Shown here: piece by piece, positions 14,670 to 27,825 of the stretch
Layout of the letters: each line of letters begins with the position of its first letter
Position numbering within the stretch: position 1 is the stretch's first letter
Assembly: GCA_943704415.1 (NCBI GenBank)
Contig: CALSCO010000787.1
Location: 28,574 to 92,573 of the forward strand
Source: Parvularia atlantis
Taxonomy: Eukaryota > Opisthokonta > Rotosphaerida
Reading direction: 5' to 3'
Length of the DNA: 64,000 nt
Program-made: the position numbers and the translations under genes
Notes under the pieces: generated by a model
Told to the model about the DNA's origin: nothing
The model's input: the letters and a program-made list of their open reading frames with translations, nothing else
Databases searched by the model: none

Positions 14670-15851
14670 ATGGCGGCGTACGTCGCGGTGCGCGCGATCA
14701 CGGCCGTGCCTGCGCCGCGCGTGACGCTGTCGGGGCACAGCACACGCTCGAGGCGTTCGACAAGACGCCGCTCAACGTGCGCCACTACGCGCCCGCGGCA
14801 GATCGGACCGTCAAGGGCACGGTGCTGGTCGTGCACGGTTTGTTGGGGCGCGCGCTGCGCTCGTCTGCGCTGATCGCGCCGCGCGAAGGATACGCCGAGC
14901 ATCTCGGGCGCTACGAGGACTTTGCGGGCCGGCTGCACGCGGCCGGTGCGGCGTTCGTCGGTCGATCGGTGCATGTCACGTGTGCTGAAGCGTGGACGCC
15001 GCAGGCTACGGTGTCGTCACGTTCGACCTGCGCGGCCACGGCACGAGCGGCGGCGTGCGCGGGCACGTGATGGCGTGGTGCGCGCGTGCGGGACGAGTGC
15101 GCGTCGATCAGCACTAACAGCAGCAGGGAGCACTACACGCGCGACGTCGACCAGCTGCTCGCGTTCACGGCCGAGGCCGCCGCGCCGCACAAGGACCGCC
15201 CGCTGTTCATCGTCGGGCACAGCAACGGCGGCCTGATCACGCTGCACCGGCTGCTGCAGGACGCGCCGCTGCCCGTGCCCATCCGCGGTGTCGTGGTGAC
15301 GTCGCCCTTCCTCGGTCTGCAGCAGGCCGTCAACCCGTTCATGGCTGCCCTGGGCTCGTTCATGTCGATGGTCGCGCCGACGGTCAACGTGCCGATCTCC
15401 ATCGAGCCCGTCTCGCGCGACAACGAAGTCGTGCGCCGCCCTCGCCGCACTCGCGCGCCCTTCTCACCCGCGCGCAGTGGGAGGCGTACCGCATGGACCC
15501 GCTCGTGTTTAAGACGGCCAACGCGCGCTGGGCGAGCCTCTTCCCCGCGGCGCAGGCGTTTGTGCTCAACAACATCGCCAAGATCAGCGTCCCGGCGCTG
15601 TTCATCCAGGGCGGCGCCGACCGCATCGTCAAGGTGAGCACGTCGCGCAAGGTCGCACAGAAGGCCGGCGCGGACAAGATCAAGTACATCGAGCTCGAGG
15701 GCTTTTACCACGAGGTGCGGCCACCCTACCCTGTGTTCGCCGCGGCAGCTGTGCTCACACACACGCGCAGGTGTTCAACGAGCCCCTTGAGGAGCGCAAC
15801 AAGGCCTATGCCGCGCTGCTGGAGCAGCTGGACGCGTGGTCCTCAGCCTGA
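14670..15851 (+). CDS. Monoacylglycerol lipase-like alpha/beta hydrolase
   Basis: Serine hydrolase of the S33/hydrolase_4 type, probably splitting monoacylglycerols or lysolipids. Starts MAAYVAVRAITAVPAPRVTL at 14670. Landmarks in order: GTVLVVHGLLG (oxyanion-hole strand), YGVVTFDLRGHGTSGG, the nucleophile elbow LFIVGHSNGGLITLHRL, GVVVTSPFLGLQ, the acid residue in LFIQGGADRIV, and the His in ELEGFYHEV, completing a Ser-Asp-His triad. The tail reads NEPLEERNKAYAALLEQLDAW, stop at 15849-15851. Five or so introns, for instance after VHGLLG and before VFNEPLEE. It converges on the GH13 gene with 116 bp between stops. Confidence 0.88.
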
Positions 15852-15967
15852 GGTGCCGGCAACTTTGTCTCGTGTCCCGCAGCAACCTCACCAAAAGCCC
15901 CGTGCTGCTGTGTCTGTGTCTGCGCCTCAGCACTGCACGTCTCCGTCGCTCGCCACCTCATTCCGGC

Positions 15968-18051
<2,084 letters not shown>

Positions 18052-18061
18052 CTACGACTAG

Positions 18062-18076
18062 ATCAGCGGGACCCGC
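18062..18076. promoter_or_regulatory. 15-bp motif ATCAGCGGGACCCGC
   Basis: Near-palindromic core GCGGGACCCGC, 11 bp upstream of the GH13 start codon. The identical 15 bases recur at 29582-29596, next to the JMJD6 start codon in another divergent promoter. Confidence 0.55.
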
Positions 18077-18089
18077 AAGGCACAACAAG

Positions 18090-18240
18090 CATGGCCGTAG
18101 CATGGCCGCGGAGTGGGCGGCGCATGGCCGCGGAGGGTCAACATGGCCGCGGAGGGTCAACATGGCCGCGGAGGGTAAACATGGCCGTGGGTGCAGTGGC
18201 GCATGGCCGCGGAGTGGGCGCAGCATGGCCGCGGGTAGAG
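18090..18240. repeat. Array of eight CATGGCCG blocks in a divergent promoter
   Basis: CATGGCCG starts at 18090, 18101, 18123, 18142, 18161, 18180, 18202 and 18224, mostly spaced 19-22 bp, with the middle copies extending to CATGGCCGCGGAGGGT. The array fills most of the 195 bp between the GH13 and UBE2K starts. Each block holds an ATG on the plus strand just before the UBE2K start. The core loosely resembles the ATGGC-type element bound by YY1-like factors in animals. Confidence 0.85.
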
Positions 18241-18246
18241 ATTGCG

Positions 18247-19232
<986 letters not shown>

Positions 19233-19368
19233 GGGCGGCGCGCGTGCGTGCGTCCGCGAGCTCGCGAGCGCGGGGTCTGTGCGACAGACACGGCGATTTT
19301 GTGCGTGCACGGCGGCGAGCCAAGTGACGACAAAAACACGGCGATATCATGTGGGGCACGTGCGGAGA

Positions 19369-19980
19369 TCAGTGGGCGGGCTGCAGCTGCTTCATGCTCT
19401 TGCGCGCCTTTTGAATCGCCTCGTTGAACACGGTGAAGATTGCGTCGGCCTGAGACGCACAGGGCATTCCGTCAGCGCACAGACGATGCGCAGCGCGCGC
19501 AGTGGGACCACCTGCAGCGTGTGGAACTTGAAGATGTCAAAGTCCGAGCCGTTGTGGAACTGGAACTGGAAGGCGGGCGCGTTGGACGACTGCCCGACCG
19601 ACTCGAAGATGTTGATCTTGGTGATGGGGAAGGTCATGAGCGCCTTCTGCTCGCCGCGTTGCCGTTTCAGCGGCGGCGGAGGCGCGGACGCAGGCGACAA
19701 GGCGCACCTCGTCGCGGTCAAGCACCTTGATGCCCTCCTCCGACACGTCGAACCAGCAGTCGCCCGCCGGCTTGGCCAGCGCGACTGCCTCGCCGTTCTT
19801 GGCCGCGCCCGTGAACACGAAGCGCTTGCCGAAGCCGGGGCTGAGGTCGTCGGTCGACGCTGTGTTCTCGTGCACTGTGCTCACGCGCGCCCGCGGTGTC
19901 ACGCACAGCCGCGGCACAGCAGCAAAAGCCGCACCGTCGTACACCTCCTTCTTGCCGAAGAGCGCGCTGATCCGCTTCAT
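19369..19980 (-). CDS. Small protein with PH-like fold, function unknown
   Basis: Starts MKRISALFGKKEVYDGAAFA at 19980. The visible chain alternates short beta strands (GKRFVFTGAAKNGEAVALA, CWFDVSEEGIKVLDRDE, ALMTFPITKINIFESVG, PAFQFQFHNGSDFDIFKFH) and closes with one long amphipathic helix (ADAIFTVFNEAIQKARKSMK) before the stop at 19369. Seven strands plus a C-terminal helix is the plan of a PH-like domain, which suggests lipid, peptide or adaptor binding. I do not recognise a specific family. Three introns are supported. A GA repeat lies 25 bp upstream of the start. Confidence 0.75.
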
Positions 19981-20307
19981 CGTGCGAGCCGCGCAGCGCG
20001 ACACGAGAGAGAGAGAAAGAGAGAGAGAGAGAGAACGCGAACAGATCGCGCGGCGCGATCAGCACAAACACAGCATGCCGGAGATCGGCGTGATGCGCGA
20101 TCAGAGATTAAGCAGCATGGGCGTGGCGTGATAGGCGATGAGCGGCGATGCAGCATGCCCGCGTACTCTCACGGCACGGCACGGCACGGCCTTCTCTCTC
20201 TTCTCTCGAACGGCGCGGCGCGGCACACGGCTTGCGCGCGCCCACCCGAGCATGGCGCGATGAGGATGCGCTCGTGATGCTGATCCTGCGCGCGCGCGAC
20301 GCGCAGG
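19981..20307. promoter_or_regulatory. Divergent intergenic region with GA and ACGGC repeats
   Basis: A 327-bp gap between the PH-like and PHD gene starts. It holds a GA tract at 20005-20034 (one AAA interruption), four copies of ACGGC at 20171-20190, then a pyrimidine-rich TCTCTC stretch to about 20207. No coding exon seen. Confidence 0.55.
20005..20034. repeat. GA microsatellite upstream of PH-like gene
   Basis: An almost pure GA run of 30 bp followed by AACGC. The same GA-then-AACGC arrangement occurs at 57813-57837 upstream of the second 7TM gene. Confidence 0.9.
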
Positions 20308-23300
20308 ATGGACGACTATCGCCTGCCCAACGACGATCAGCCGCCGCCTCCGCCGCCTCCTGCACAGCCCGTACAACCGAGGCAGCGGCCGCAGCGGCAG
20401 GAACGGGAGCCCGATGCGCGCCACACGCTCTCGAGCGAGTTCTTGCACCTGCCGAACGGCGACGACGGGCCGACGCACTACACGTTCCTCTTCAACGTGA
20501 TCGGTCCGCGATGCCGCGCCTTTTTTTCGCCCTCGAGCGGGAAGGCTGACGTGACGCGCCGTAGACACACCGCCCAGCGAGCCCACCGTCACGATGCACG
20601 AGGCGACGTACGTCGAGCCCGCGCCCGCGCCGCCTTCGCCCGTGGACGATCGGGGCGAGGACGAGGAGGACGAAGGCGAGCACGTCTATGGCGAGCACGG
20701 GCACGATCAGCGCGCGCTGGAGGAGCAGGAGCAGGAGCACGATCAGCGCGCGCACGAGGAGCAGGAGCAGGAGCACAACCACGACGACGACGACGATCGC
20801 ACCGAGGACGACGAGCGCAACCATCACGATGCCGAGCACGAGCACGAGGCGCACGAGCGTCACGAGCAGGACGACAGCGAGACGGAGGACGACAACGAGG
20901 GCAGCGACGGCCACGACAGCGACGTGCGCTCGACCACGCCGCAGCCGGTGTGCCGCTGCACCAGTCATACGCACCCGCGGTTGACACAGCGCACAGCGCA
21001 AGACGTCGCGCACGATCAAGCCAAAGATGTTCGAGGATATGCACCTGTTCACCGTGCGCCGTCGCGGCCGCGGCACCGGTCGTGGCCGGGGCTCGCGGGG
21101 CGGCGTGCGCGGTGGGCGCGGGGCAGGCAAGGTCGAGCGCAAGCCGGTTGCGGCACCCGTAGACACACTGTCCACGACTGAGCCGTCGCCGGTGACGATC
21201 AAGGCGCGACGAGTGCACGCGCGCAAAAACGCCATGCTGACGCCGTGCGACTCGCAGATCCGTGCGCCGAGCACCGTCGACAAACAGACGCCCACATCGC
21301 CGCGCCGCCGCCGCGCGCCCGCCGCTCTAGCAAACCTCCCGCTCGCCACAGCCGCAGCGCCCAAGCCGCGCCGGCGTCTGCTGCTGCCGGATGGGACGGC
21401 GCCACCACGCCGCCGGCGCAAGGCCGTGCAGGTCATCGTGTCCGCGACTACTTCATCGCCGCCGGCTGCCGCGCCCAAGGACGAGACGTCCCCCACGGGT
21501 GTCGACCGTTTCGCGATGGAGTGCTTGCCCGTCAGCGCCGGCAGCAGCAGCGAGCCCTCGTCCGCGCGGGCCGTGCTCGACGTGCCGCTCAAGCTCGACG
21601 CCGCCGCAGCAGAACCGAGCAGCCTCCCTCGCTCCGACGTCGAGAACGATGCGGCTGCGGCAGCACCGGCGATGCGCGGGCGCCGGCGACGGAGGGCAGC
21701 GCCCGCAAGCCCGCCTGCGATGTTTTCCCCGACGGCTGTGGCCACGCCGCCGTCCGCTGGCAACACGATGACGGTGCGTGCGTTTGCTTTGCCTGTCAAC
21801 ACGGTTTGCTCACCATCACGAGCAGGCCAGCAGCGTCAACCGCGACAAGATGGACCGGACGGACCTCGCGCTGATGTCGTACCTGGAGCTGCCACAGTTC
21901 AGCGCCAAGGAGATGGTGCAGATGGCGCCGTACTTGGAGAAGACCGACCCGAGCCAGCCGACATCGACGGCCAACATGGTCCGGCGCATCAAATTTAGGT
22001 GCGGCCGCGCGACCGTCGCACGCGCGAGCTGACGCGCCGTCGCGACGCAGCGCGCTGCAGGCCAAGGCCGACGAGCGGCGCAGGGTCGAGGCCGCGATGG
22101 CGCTCGGCACGGGCAACGGCGACGTGGGCACGGCGGATGAGAGCATCGCGCCCGACCTGCGCGCGCTGCGGCTCATCATCTCGGGCTCGTCGGCCAGCAA
22201 CGCCGCATCGCCCGCGTCCGCGCTCGCCGAGGGCGGCCTGGAGGACGACAACGACAGCGCCAAGGGCAGCGGCGGCTCGCGCAAGCGCCGCGCGCGCGCG
22301 TCGCTGGCCGGCAGCAACGCCAAGTGCGCATCAGCGGATGCGAGTGAGGTGCCGGCTGATGCGCGTGCGCCGCACAGGCTGCGCTTCTCGACGGGCTCAC
22401 TCACGGGCGGTGACCCGGCCTCGCCCTCGGTCAGCTCGGACGACTTTGCGGGCCTGTCGTCGAGCGCGGGGCTGGCGGGCACGCTGGCGGTTGCCGCCGC
22501 GTCGGCCTCCGCGATCACGTCGTCTGCGCCGGAGGATAAGCCCAAGGTGCACACTGTAGGCGCAGCGCACCTTGCAGAAGACGCTGACGCCCGGCAGACG
22601 CACGTCAACCACGACCACTGCGAGAGCTGCTGCGGTACGGGCGTGCTCATCTGCTGCGACACGGTGCGCCGGCGACGCCCGTTGCGGCGTGCGACTGACG
22701 TGTGTGCGCGCGCGCCCAGTGTCCGCTGTCGTACCACTACTTCTGCACCGACCCGCCGCTTGACCCGGAGCGCCTGCCCGAGGGCGACTGGCACTGCGTC
22801 AAGTGCCAGACCCAGCGGGTGCGTGTGGCACTGCAGTGCTGGCATCGTCTGATCTCGCGGCAGAACAAGGTCGTGATGCCGAACCGTGCGCGCTCCGAGG
22901 CCGGCACAATCCTGCGCCTGATCGACGTCGCCAACACGTCCAACCCGACCACGTACGCCCTGCCCAAGGCGCTGCAGAACTACTTTGAGGGCGGTGCGTC
23001 ACTGCTGGTACATCGCATGGGCGGCCGCTGACTCGCGCGTGTAGTCGGCGCGGACGCCATCACGGGCGCGTATGTGGACAAGGTCATGCGGCGCACGGTG
23101 ATGGACCCGTCGCTCGTCAACCAGCTGGTGCGTGCTGGCTCGCGCGACGCGCTGAGCGACGGCCGACCCACTCGCACACAGAGCGACGGCGCGCGCTGCC
23201 ACGGCTGCGGCAAGGCCGCGAGCGACTCGGTCTCGGCCATCGTGCGGTGCGCGGACGTGAAGTGCTCACCTGCTGACGCCGTTGTGCAGGAGTGCTCGTT

Positions 23301-24513
23301 CTGCCCGCTCGTGTGGCACCACGACTGCATGGACCCGCCCATGGTGCAGGCGCCGCCGCTGCACCACAAGTGGATCTGCCCCGTGCACGCCGAGGCGCTG
23401 CTCCCGCGCAAGCGCATCCGCCGGCGCGGCAGGGCGGCGCTGTACATCCTGCGGCCGCAGGTGCGCGCTGCGGTGGCTTGTGTGTTGGTGGTGCGTCGCC
23501 GACTGAGCGTGTGCAGCTGCCGCCATCGTACTACGCGGCCGCGGCGGCCGCGGCGGCCAACGTCGAGGACGGCAGCGAGGATGAGTGCAACGGGTACGAC
23601 ACCGCTCTATCGCGCCGACGGTCGCCGACGCTGAGGCGCGCCCTCCGCAGCGAGGTCGTCGACCTCGCGTCGTCGCTTATCCCGACCGAGGCCGCCCACA
23701 TTGCGATCGAGCTCGAGTCGTCGCGCCCGCCCGGGCGGCACGTGGTCGCGGAGCAGGCGATCAAGCTCGACTTTGTGCGCGGGTCGACACGGTGCGGCGC
23801 GCTGCAGCGCTGACGCGGGCGAGCCTGACGCACGTGCACGCGCGCGAACAGGCGGGCCGACGAGGAGCAGGTCGTGCACGACGTGGTCCTGGTGCGCGTG
23901 CCAGACGAGGTCGTCGAGTGCTACGCCTCGGCGCGCAAGCCCGTGCACACCGGTGCGTGCGGCTAGTGCAGACCCCGGCGAGCGCTCACGGCGTTGTCGC
24001 AGACGAGCGCGACGTGGCGGCGTTCCTCGAGAGCATCGTCAAGCTGCAGGAAGACGCGGCCGCGCAGGTGGTCCGGAGCCAGCGCCAGGCCCGCGAGACG
24101 CTGCTGGACGAGCTGCTGAGCGAGGGTGTGGCGCGTCGGTGCCGCGTCGCACGGCCCCGTTAACACCGCGAACGCAGACACGAGGATCGGCCGGCTCTTT
24201 GGCCAGCTGCCGCTGCCCGACCTCAAGCGCCTGGCCAAGGCACGCGGGTCGCATGTCAGCCAGCGCACGTGCTGAGCCGCGCGCGCCGCAGGGCGAGCCC
24301 GTGAGCGAGATCGCGCAGGACATGATGCGCCAGGCGCCGCCGACCGCCGAGCTGTACCGGGACGAGCCACTGCTGCTGCGCTTCGCCGCCTGGAACTGGT
24401 ACCAGAGTGCCAAGGAGCAGGTGCGCGCTGCTGCTGCTGCTGTGATGCGCACGGGGGGGCTCACAAAGCGACAGGTCCGGCTCACGCGCACGGCGGCAGC
24501 GGCACTGACGTAG
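20308..24513 (+). CDS. Double PHD-finger chromatin protein (PHF12-like)
   Basis: Large nuclear protein. The N-terminus (MDDYRLPNDDQ from 20308) has a Pro run, then after an intron a His/Asp/Glu/Gln-rich stretch (20594-20930) and, after another intron, an RGG-type region (VRRRGRGTGRGRGSRGG). Past Ala/Pro/Arg-rich linker comes LALMSYLELPQFSAKEMVQM. PHD finger 1 is HCESCCGTGVLICCDT joined across an intron to CPLSYHYFC, ending GDWHCVKC. PHD finger 2 is CHGCGKAAS...CSFCPLVWHHDCMDPP...WICPVHAEALL. Two PHDs with an intervening conserved block are the layout of PHF12/Rco1, which bind histone H3 tails in Sin3-HDAC complexes. The C-terminal part (ERDVAAFLESIVKLQEDAAA onward) is unassigned. More than ten introns keep phase, but the first 1.5 kb could be a separate gene. 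Confidence 0.8.
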
Positions 24514-24555
24514 ATCAAACACAACTGTGTGCAAGAACGGTATGTGGCATATTCT

Positions 24556-26279
24556 TCACCAGTCGGGCACGTCGAGGCAGGTCGAGGCGTCCTCGGCAAA
24601 AGTCGTGCGGGCCGGCACGAGCACGCGGCCGGCCTGGGCCTCGCGCGCGCGGTGCTCCTCGACCATGTGGCGCACGACGCGCTGGTAGTAGATCACGCCG
24701 GCCTCGCGCTGTCGGGCGACGCGTCAGGACACGCTTGACTGGGCGCGTGGACGCACCACGGGGTGCAGCGCGCCGCGCGTATAGATGCCCTTGTTGAGGT
24801 TGCCTTGCGCCGCGAGGCACATCTCGTAGTCCTGCGCGTCGCGTCGTGAGCGGCCGCCGCAGCGTGCGGGCCGCATGCACCTCGGCGTCAGTGCGGTTCA
24901 TGTACTCGAGGAACTCGTCCATGACCTCGCTCGACGTGTCGGCGCGCACAAACACCTCGACGACCATGCGCGTGCGCGTGGCCGACAGCGGCACGGCGCG
25001 CTGCGTCGAGAAGCACTTCGGCGCAAGCGTGTGAGTGCGCGGCGAGGCGCGCAGAGGGGGGCGCCGCACCGGCGAGTAGCAGTTGAGGCCCAGGTTCGGC
25101 AGCACAAACAGCCACATGCCGTCCGAGTCGCCCGACGCCGCACCGTCCTTGCGGTCGTCCTTGCGGTCGCAGTGGTGCCGACAGTAGTTGGTAAAGCAGT
25201 CGACTGCGGGCGTCAATCGGTGCGGCGGTCGGCTCAGCAGGAAGGCAACGCCATACTCGCACGCACCCTTGTACGACGCCAGTTTAAAGTCACGCGACAG
25301 GCCCGGGTGCACGATCTCGCAGTGATAGCACTCCTGGAAGCCGTCCACGAACGCCTTCCAGTTGATGTCGAGCTCCTTGACAATGGTCGAGTGGAACTTG
25401 TACTGGCCAAAGTCAAAGCCGCCGCTCGCGAGCAGCGTGTCGAGGCCTACGCGGGCACGCTCAGCACGAGCAGCACGAGCAGCACGAGCAGCACGAGGAC
25501 ACGGCAGGCGGTGCGCACCGGGAAAGTGCTCGTCAAACGACGTCACGCGCGGCGCGCTCGCCACGTTGGCGAAGAGGAAGCCCTGGCTGGTCTCGTGCAG
25601 GTGCACCTCGATCAGGCCCATCTTGCTCGCGTCGAAGCCCTCGACGCCCTCGAACGACGGCGCCTTGACGAGCTGCGCGTGCGCACGTTGGCGTGATCAG
25701 CACAAGGACACGGAGGGGGGGAAGCAGAGAGAAGACGACGCGCCTCGCCCTTCGTGTTGTAGCTCCAGCCGTGGTAGCGGCAGCCGATCACCCGCGCCGA
25801 GCCGGCGTCGTTGCGCACGACGGGCGCGGCGCGATGGCGACACACGTTGTGGAACGCGCGCACGCGTCCGTCCTCGCCCAGCACCAGCACGAGCGGGTAC
25901 CCGCCCAGCTCGATGCCGAGGTAGTCGCCGGGGCGCTCGAAGCGGCACCGATGCGTCGCGTACAGCCTGCACGCGCACCACGCACCACGCATGACGCGTC
26001 ATGTGCGATGGCGCTCGCAATACGGCCTCGCCCGCAGCACGCACCACGTCTGCGCAAACACCGCGCGCTGCTCCAGCTCAAAGTGCGCCTGGTCCGTGTA
26101 CCACGAGGCTGGCAGCGTCGCTGGCGCGGCCGAGGCGGCGGGCGCGGCCGGCCTGGGGCGATCGGGCGCGGCCTGCACGACACGGGCACGGTCAGCGGCA
26201 CGCGCGGGGGCCCGCAGTGGCGGCGGCGCACCAGGCGCCCGATCAGCAGCGCCGGCGACGATCGGGAGGCGGCGAGCAT
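24556..26279 (-). CDS. Rieske non-heme iron oxygenase, choline monooxygenase-like
   Basis: Ring-hydroxylating-type oxygenase alpha subunit; the closest well-known eukaryotic relative is choline monooxygenase of the glycine-betaine pathway. Starts MLAASRSSPALLIGRL at 26279, a plausible organelle-targeting leader; an intron then joins to AAPDRPRPAAPAAS. The Rieske domain shows VCRHRAAPV and GCRYHGWSY, the CxH and CxxH ligands of the 2Fe-2S cluster. The catalytic domain has FQECYHCEIVHPGL, giving the two His ligands of mononuclear iron. It ends STCLDVPDW, stop at 24556-24558, 42 bp from the stop of the convergent PHD gene. About six introns. The substrate is inferred only from family resemblance. 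Confidence 0.88.
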
Positions 26280-26415
26280 CGCGCCACGTGCCGCGCGGGA
26301 AAGTGTGACGGTTGTGTCAGCGTCTCCTTCCGGTCCTTCTCCGTCTCTTTGTTCAGCGACACTGCTACAGCACTGCGCACACACGCTGCGCGCTCTCTGC
26401 CTCAGCGGCCGCATG

Positions 26416-26863
26416 TCACACGCGGGGCACCGGGTCCTGCACCTCGAGGCAGACGGTCGCGACGACGGTGCACGGCGGGTCCTCGTTGCGGTTGGCGCAG
26501 AACAGGTCCGTGCGCGGCTCAAAGAGCTTGAGGCCCGGGTCGTCGCGCCACGTGAGCACAAACGCGTCGGTGCCGTTGCCGAGCCGGAACGACTTTTGCA
26601 CGTATTCGAAGCTTATCGACGAGGACACCATCGGGCGCCGTGGAAGTGACGTCGAGCGTGCCGAGGATGGTCTGGCCCGCGGTCGACTCGAAGCAGTCGT
26701 CGACGGATGGTGCGTCGAGCACCCAGGACTTGCCGGCAGCCGACTCGAGCGTCAGCACCTGGTTGTCCCAGCACTTGCGCTGCGGCGGGGCGGCCACGGC
26801 CACCAGGGCGAGGGCGAGGCCGAGGCCGAGGGCGAGAGCGACGAGCGCGTGACGAGCAGCCAT
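26416..26863 (-). CDS. Small secreted protein, frame-broken; divergent paralogue A
   Basis: Signal peptide (MAARHALVALALGLGLALAL) then KCWDNQVLTLESAAGKSWVL, a segment shared in pattern with the neighbouring plus-strand gene (CWNNQRVLLNWQASKSYTI). The beta-strand-rich body continues TILGTLDVTST, but the frame is lost at the three-base G run 26633-26635. The continuation MVSSSISFEYVQKSFRLGNG lies one base off, and removing one base would join them. It ends CLEVQDPVPRV at 26416. Extracellular, function unknown. No intron is needed. The break may be a sequencing error or a true lesion. Confidence 0.6.
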
Positions 26864-26969
26864 CCCGTCGGGAAAAAGTGCAGACTGCGGCGGGCTCTAA
26901 CCGGTCTCTGCGGGTTGGCACGCGCGTCTGCCAACCAGTTTGCCACTTCTCGCTGCTTCTCCGCTCGAG
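26864..26969. promoter_or_regulatory. 106-bp bidirectional promoter of secreted paralogue pair
   Basis: Separates the divergent start codons of two related secreted-protein genes. It includes CTAACCGGTCTCTGCGGGTTGG and a pyrimidine-rich stretch near the plus-strand start. The function is inferred from position. Confidence 0.5.
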
Positions 26970-27734
26970 ATGGCCCGCCTCGCCGCCTCGCTCGTCCTCG
27001 TCGCCTTCCTCGCCGTCGCGGCTGCCGTCACTGTCGACGCTTATTGCTGGAACAACCAGCGCGTCTTGCTCAACTGGCAGGCTAGCAAGTCCTACACCAT
27101 TTGTGCGGAAGCCCGCCGCGTCCGACTTGTTGGCGCCCCCTAACGGCAACGCGGCAGCCAGCTGCTACTCGTCGTCGTCCTACAGCTACTACGGCAACTA
27201 CACCATCCGCAGCACTGACAACGACGCGTGCGACTCGCTGGCACTGGCATCGGACCGCGCTAACTCGGCGAAACAGCTACAAGATGCGCTACGGCGACCA
27301 GGGGCACGGACGACAACTACTTCAGCTTCGCTTCGACCTCGTACCATGACGGCTTCACCAACTAGTGCGTCTTGCCTGCTAGCCTTTCGCCACGTCGGCC
27401 GCTAAAGTGTGGCACAGCAAATCATGGTCATACCTCGCCTCCTGGTCGTCGTTCTTCCCGCGCCTGAGCATCACCTGCGAGGACAGCTTCTCTGGCTGCA
27501 GCTTCGAGGGCTCGTGGTGCATGAACGTCCGCACGCGCACGGCCACGGGCGAGTGGGTCGACGTCGACGACGCGGACATCAAGCTGATCGAGAGTGCGCG
27601 CATGGCACTATCCTGCTGCTTTGCTTGCGCGCGCATGTCTGACTCTGCACCCAGTCGACTTTGACCCGAACAAGCCCGAGGTGGTTGTGCTGCCGCCGCG
27701 CAAGACGGAGGCCGACGTTGTCAAGATGGCCTAA
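26970..27734 (+). CDS. Small secreted protein, frame-broken; divergent paralogue B
   Basis: Signal peptide (MARLAASLVLVAFLAVAAAV) then CWNNQRVLLNWQASKSYTI, resembling the divergent neighbour. Two introns with GTGCG donors and CTAAC branch motifs join SYTI to SSCYSSSSYSYYGNYTIR and then to YKMRYGDQG. At the four-base G run 27301-27304 the frame slips by one before TDDNYFSFASTSYHDGFTN, and phase is off again near 27365-27415 before WHSKSWSYLASWSSFFPRL. The rest (CEDSFSGCSFEGSWCMNVRT, then DFDPNKPEVVVLPPRKTEAD) is clean, stop at 27732-27734. Cys-, Tyr- and Ser-rich, presumably extracellular. Either a recent pseudogene or base-call errors. Confidence 0.5.
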
Positions 27735-27825
27735 GCCACTGGCACGCCCCGCGGGCTCCGTGCGACTGTGTTGTGCCGGATGCCGACCACCCCGTCTGTT
27801 GTCTTGTGTTCCAGTGCCCGCTCCA

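Noticed and set aside
18090-18240. CATGGCCG blocks as coding repeats of an extended UBE2K N-terminus
   Set aside because: Spacings of 11, 19 and 22 bp break any single frame, and the UBC domain already has a fitting short leader from 18247.
20492-21802. Minus-strand open frame of 436 codons with Val/Leu-rich runs
   Set aside because: It is the antisense reading of the acidic/His-rich tract of the PHD gene; the apparent hydrophobic segments come from complementing Asp/Glu/His codons.
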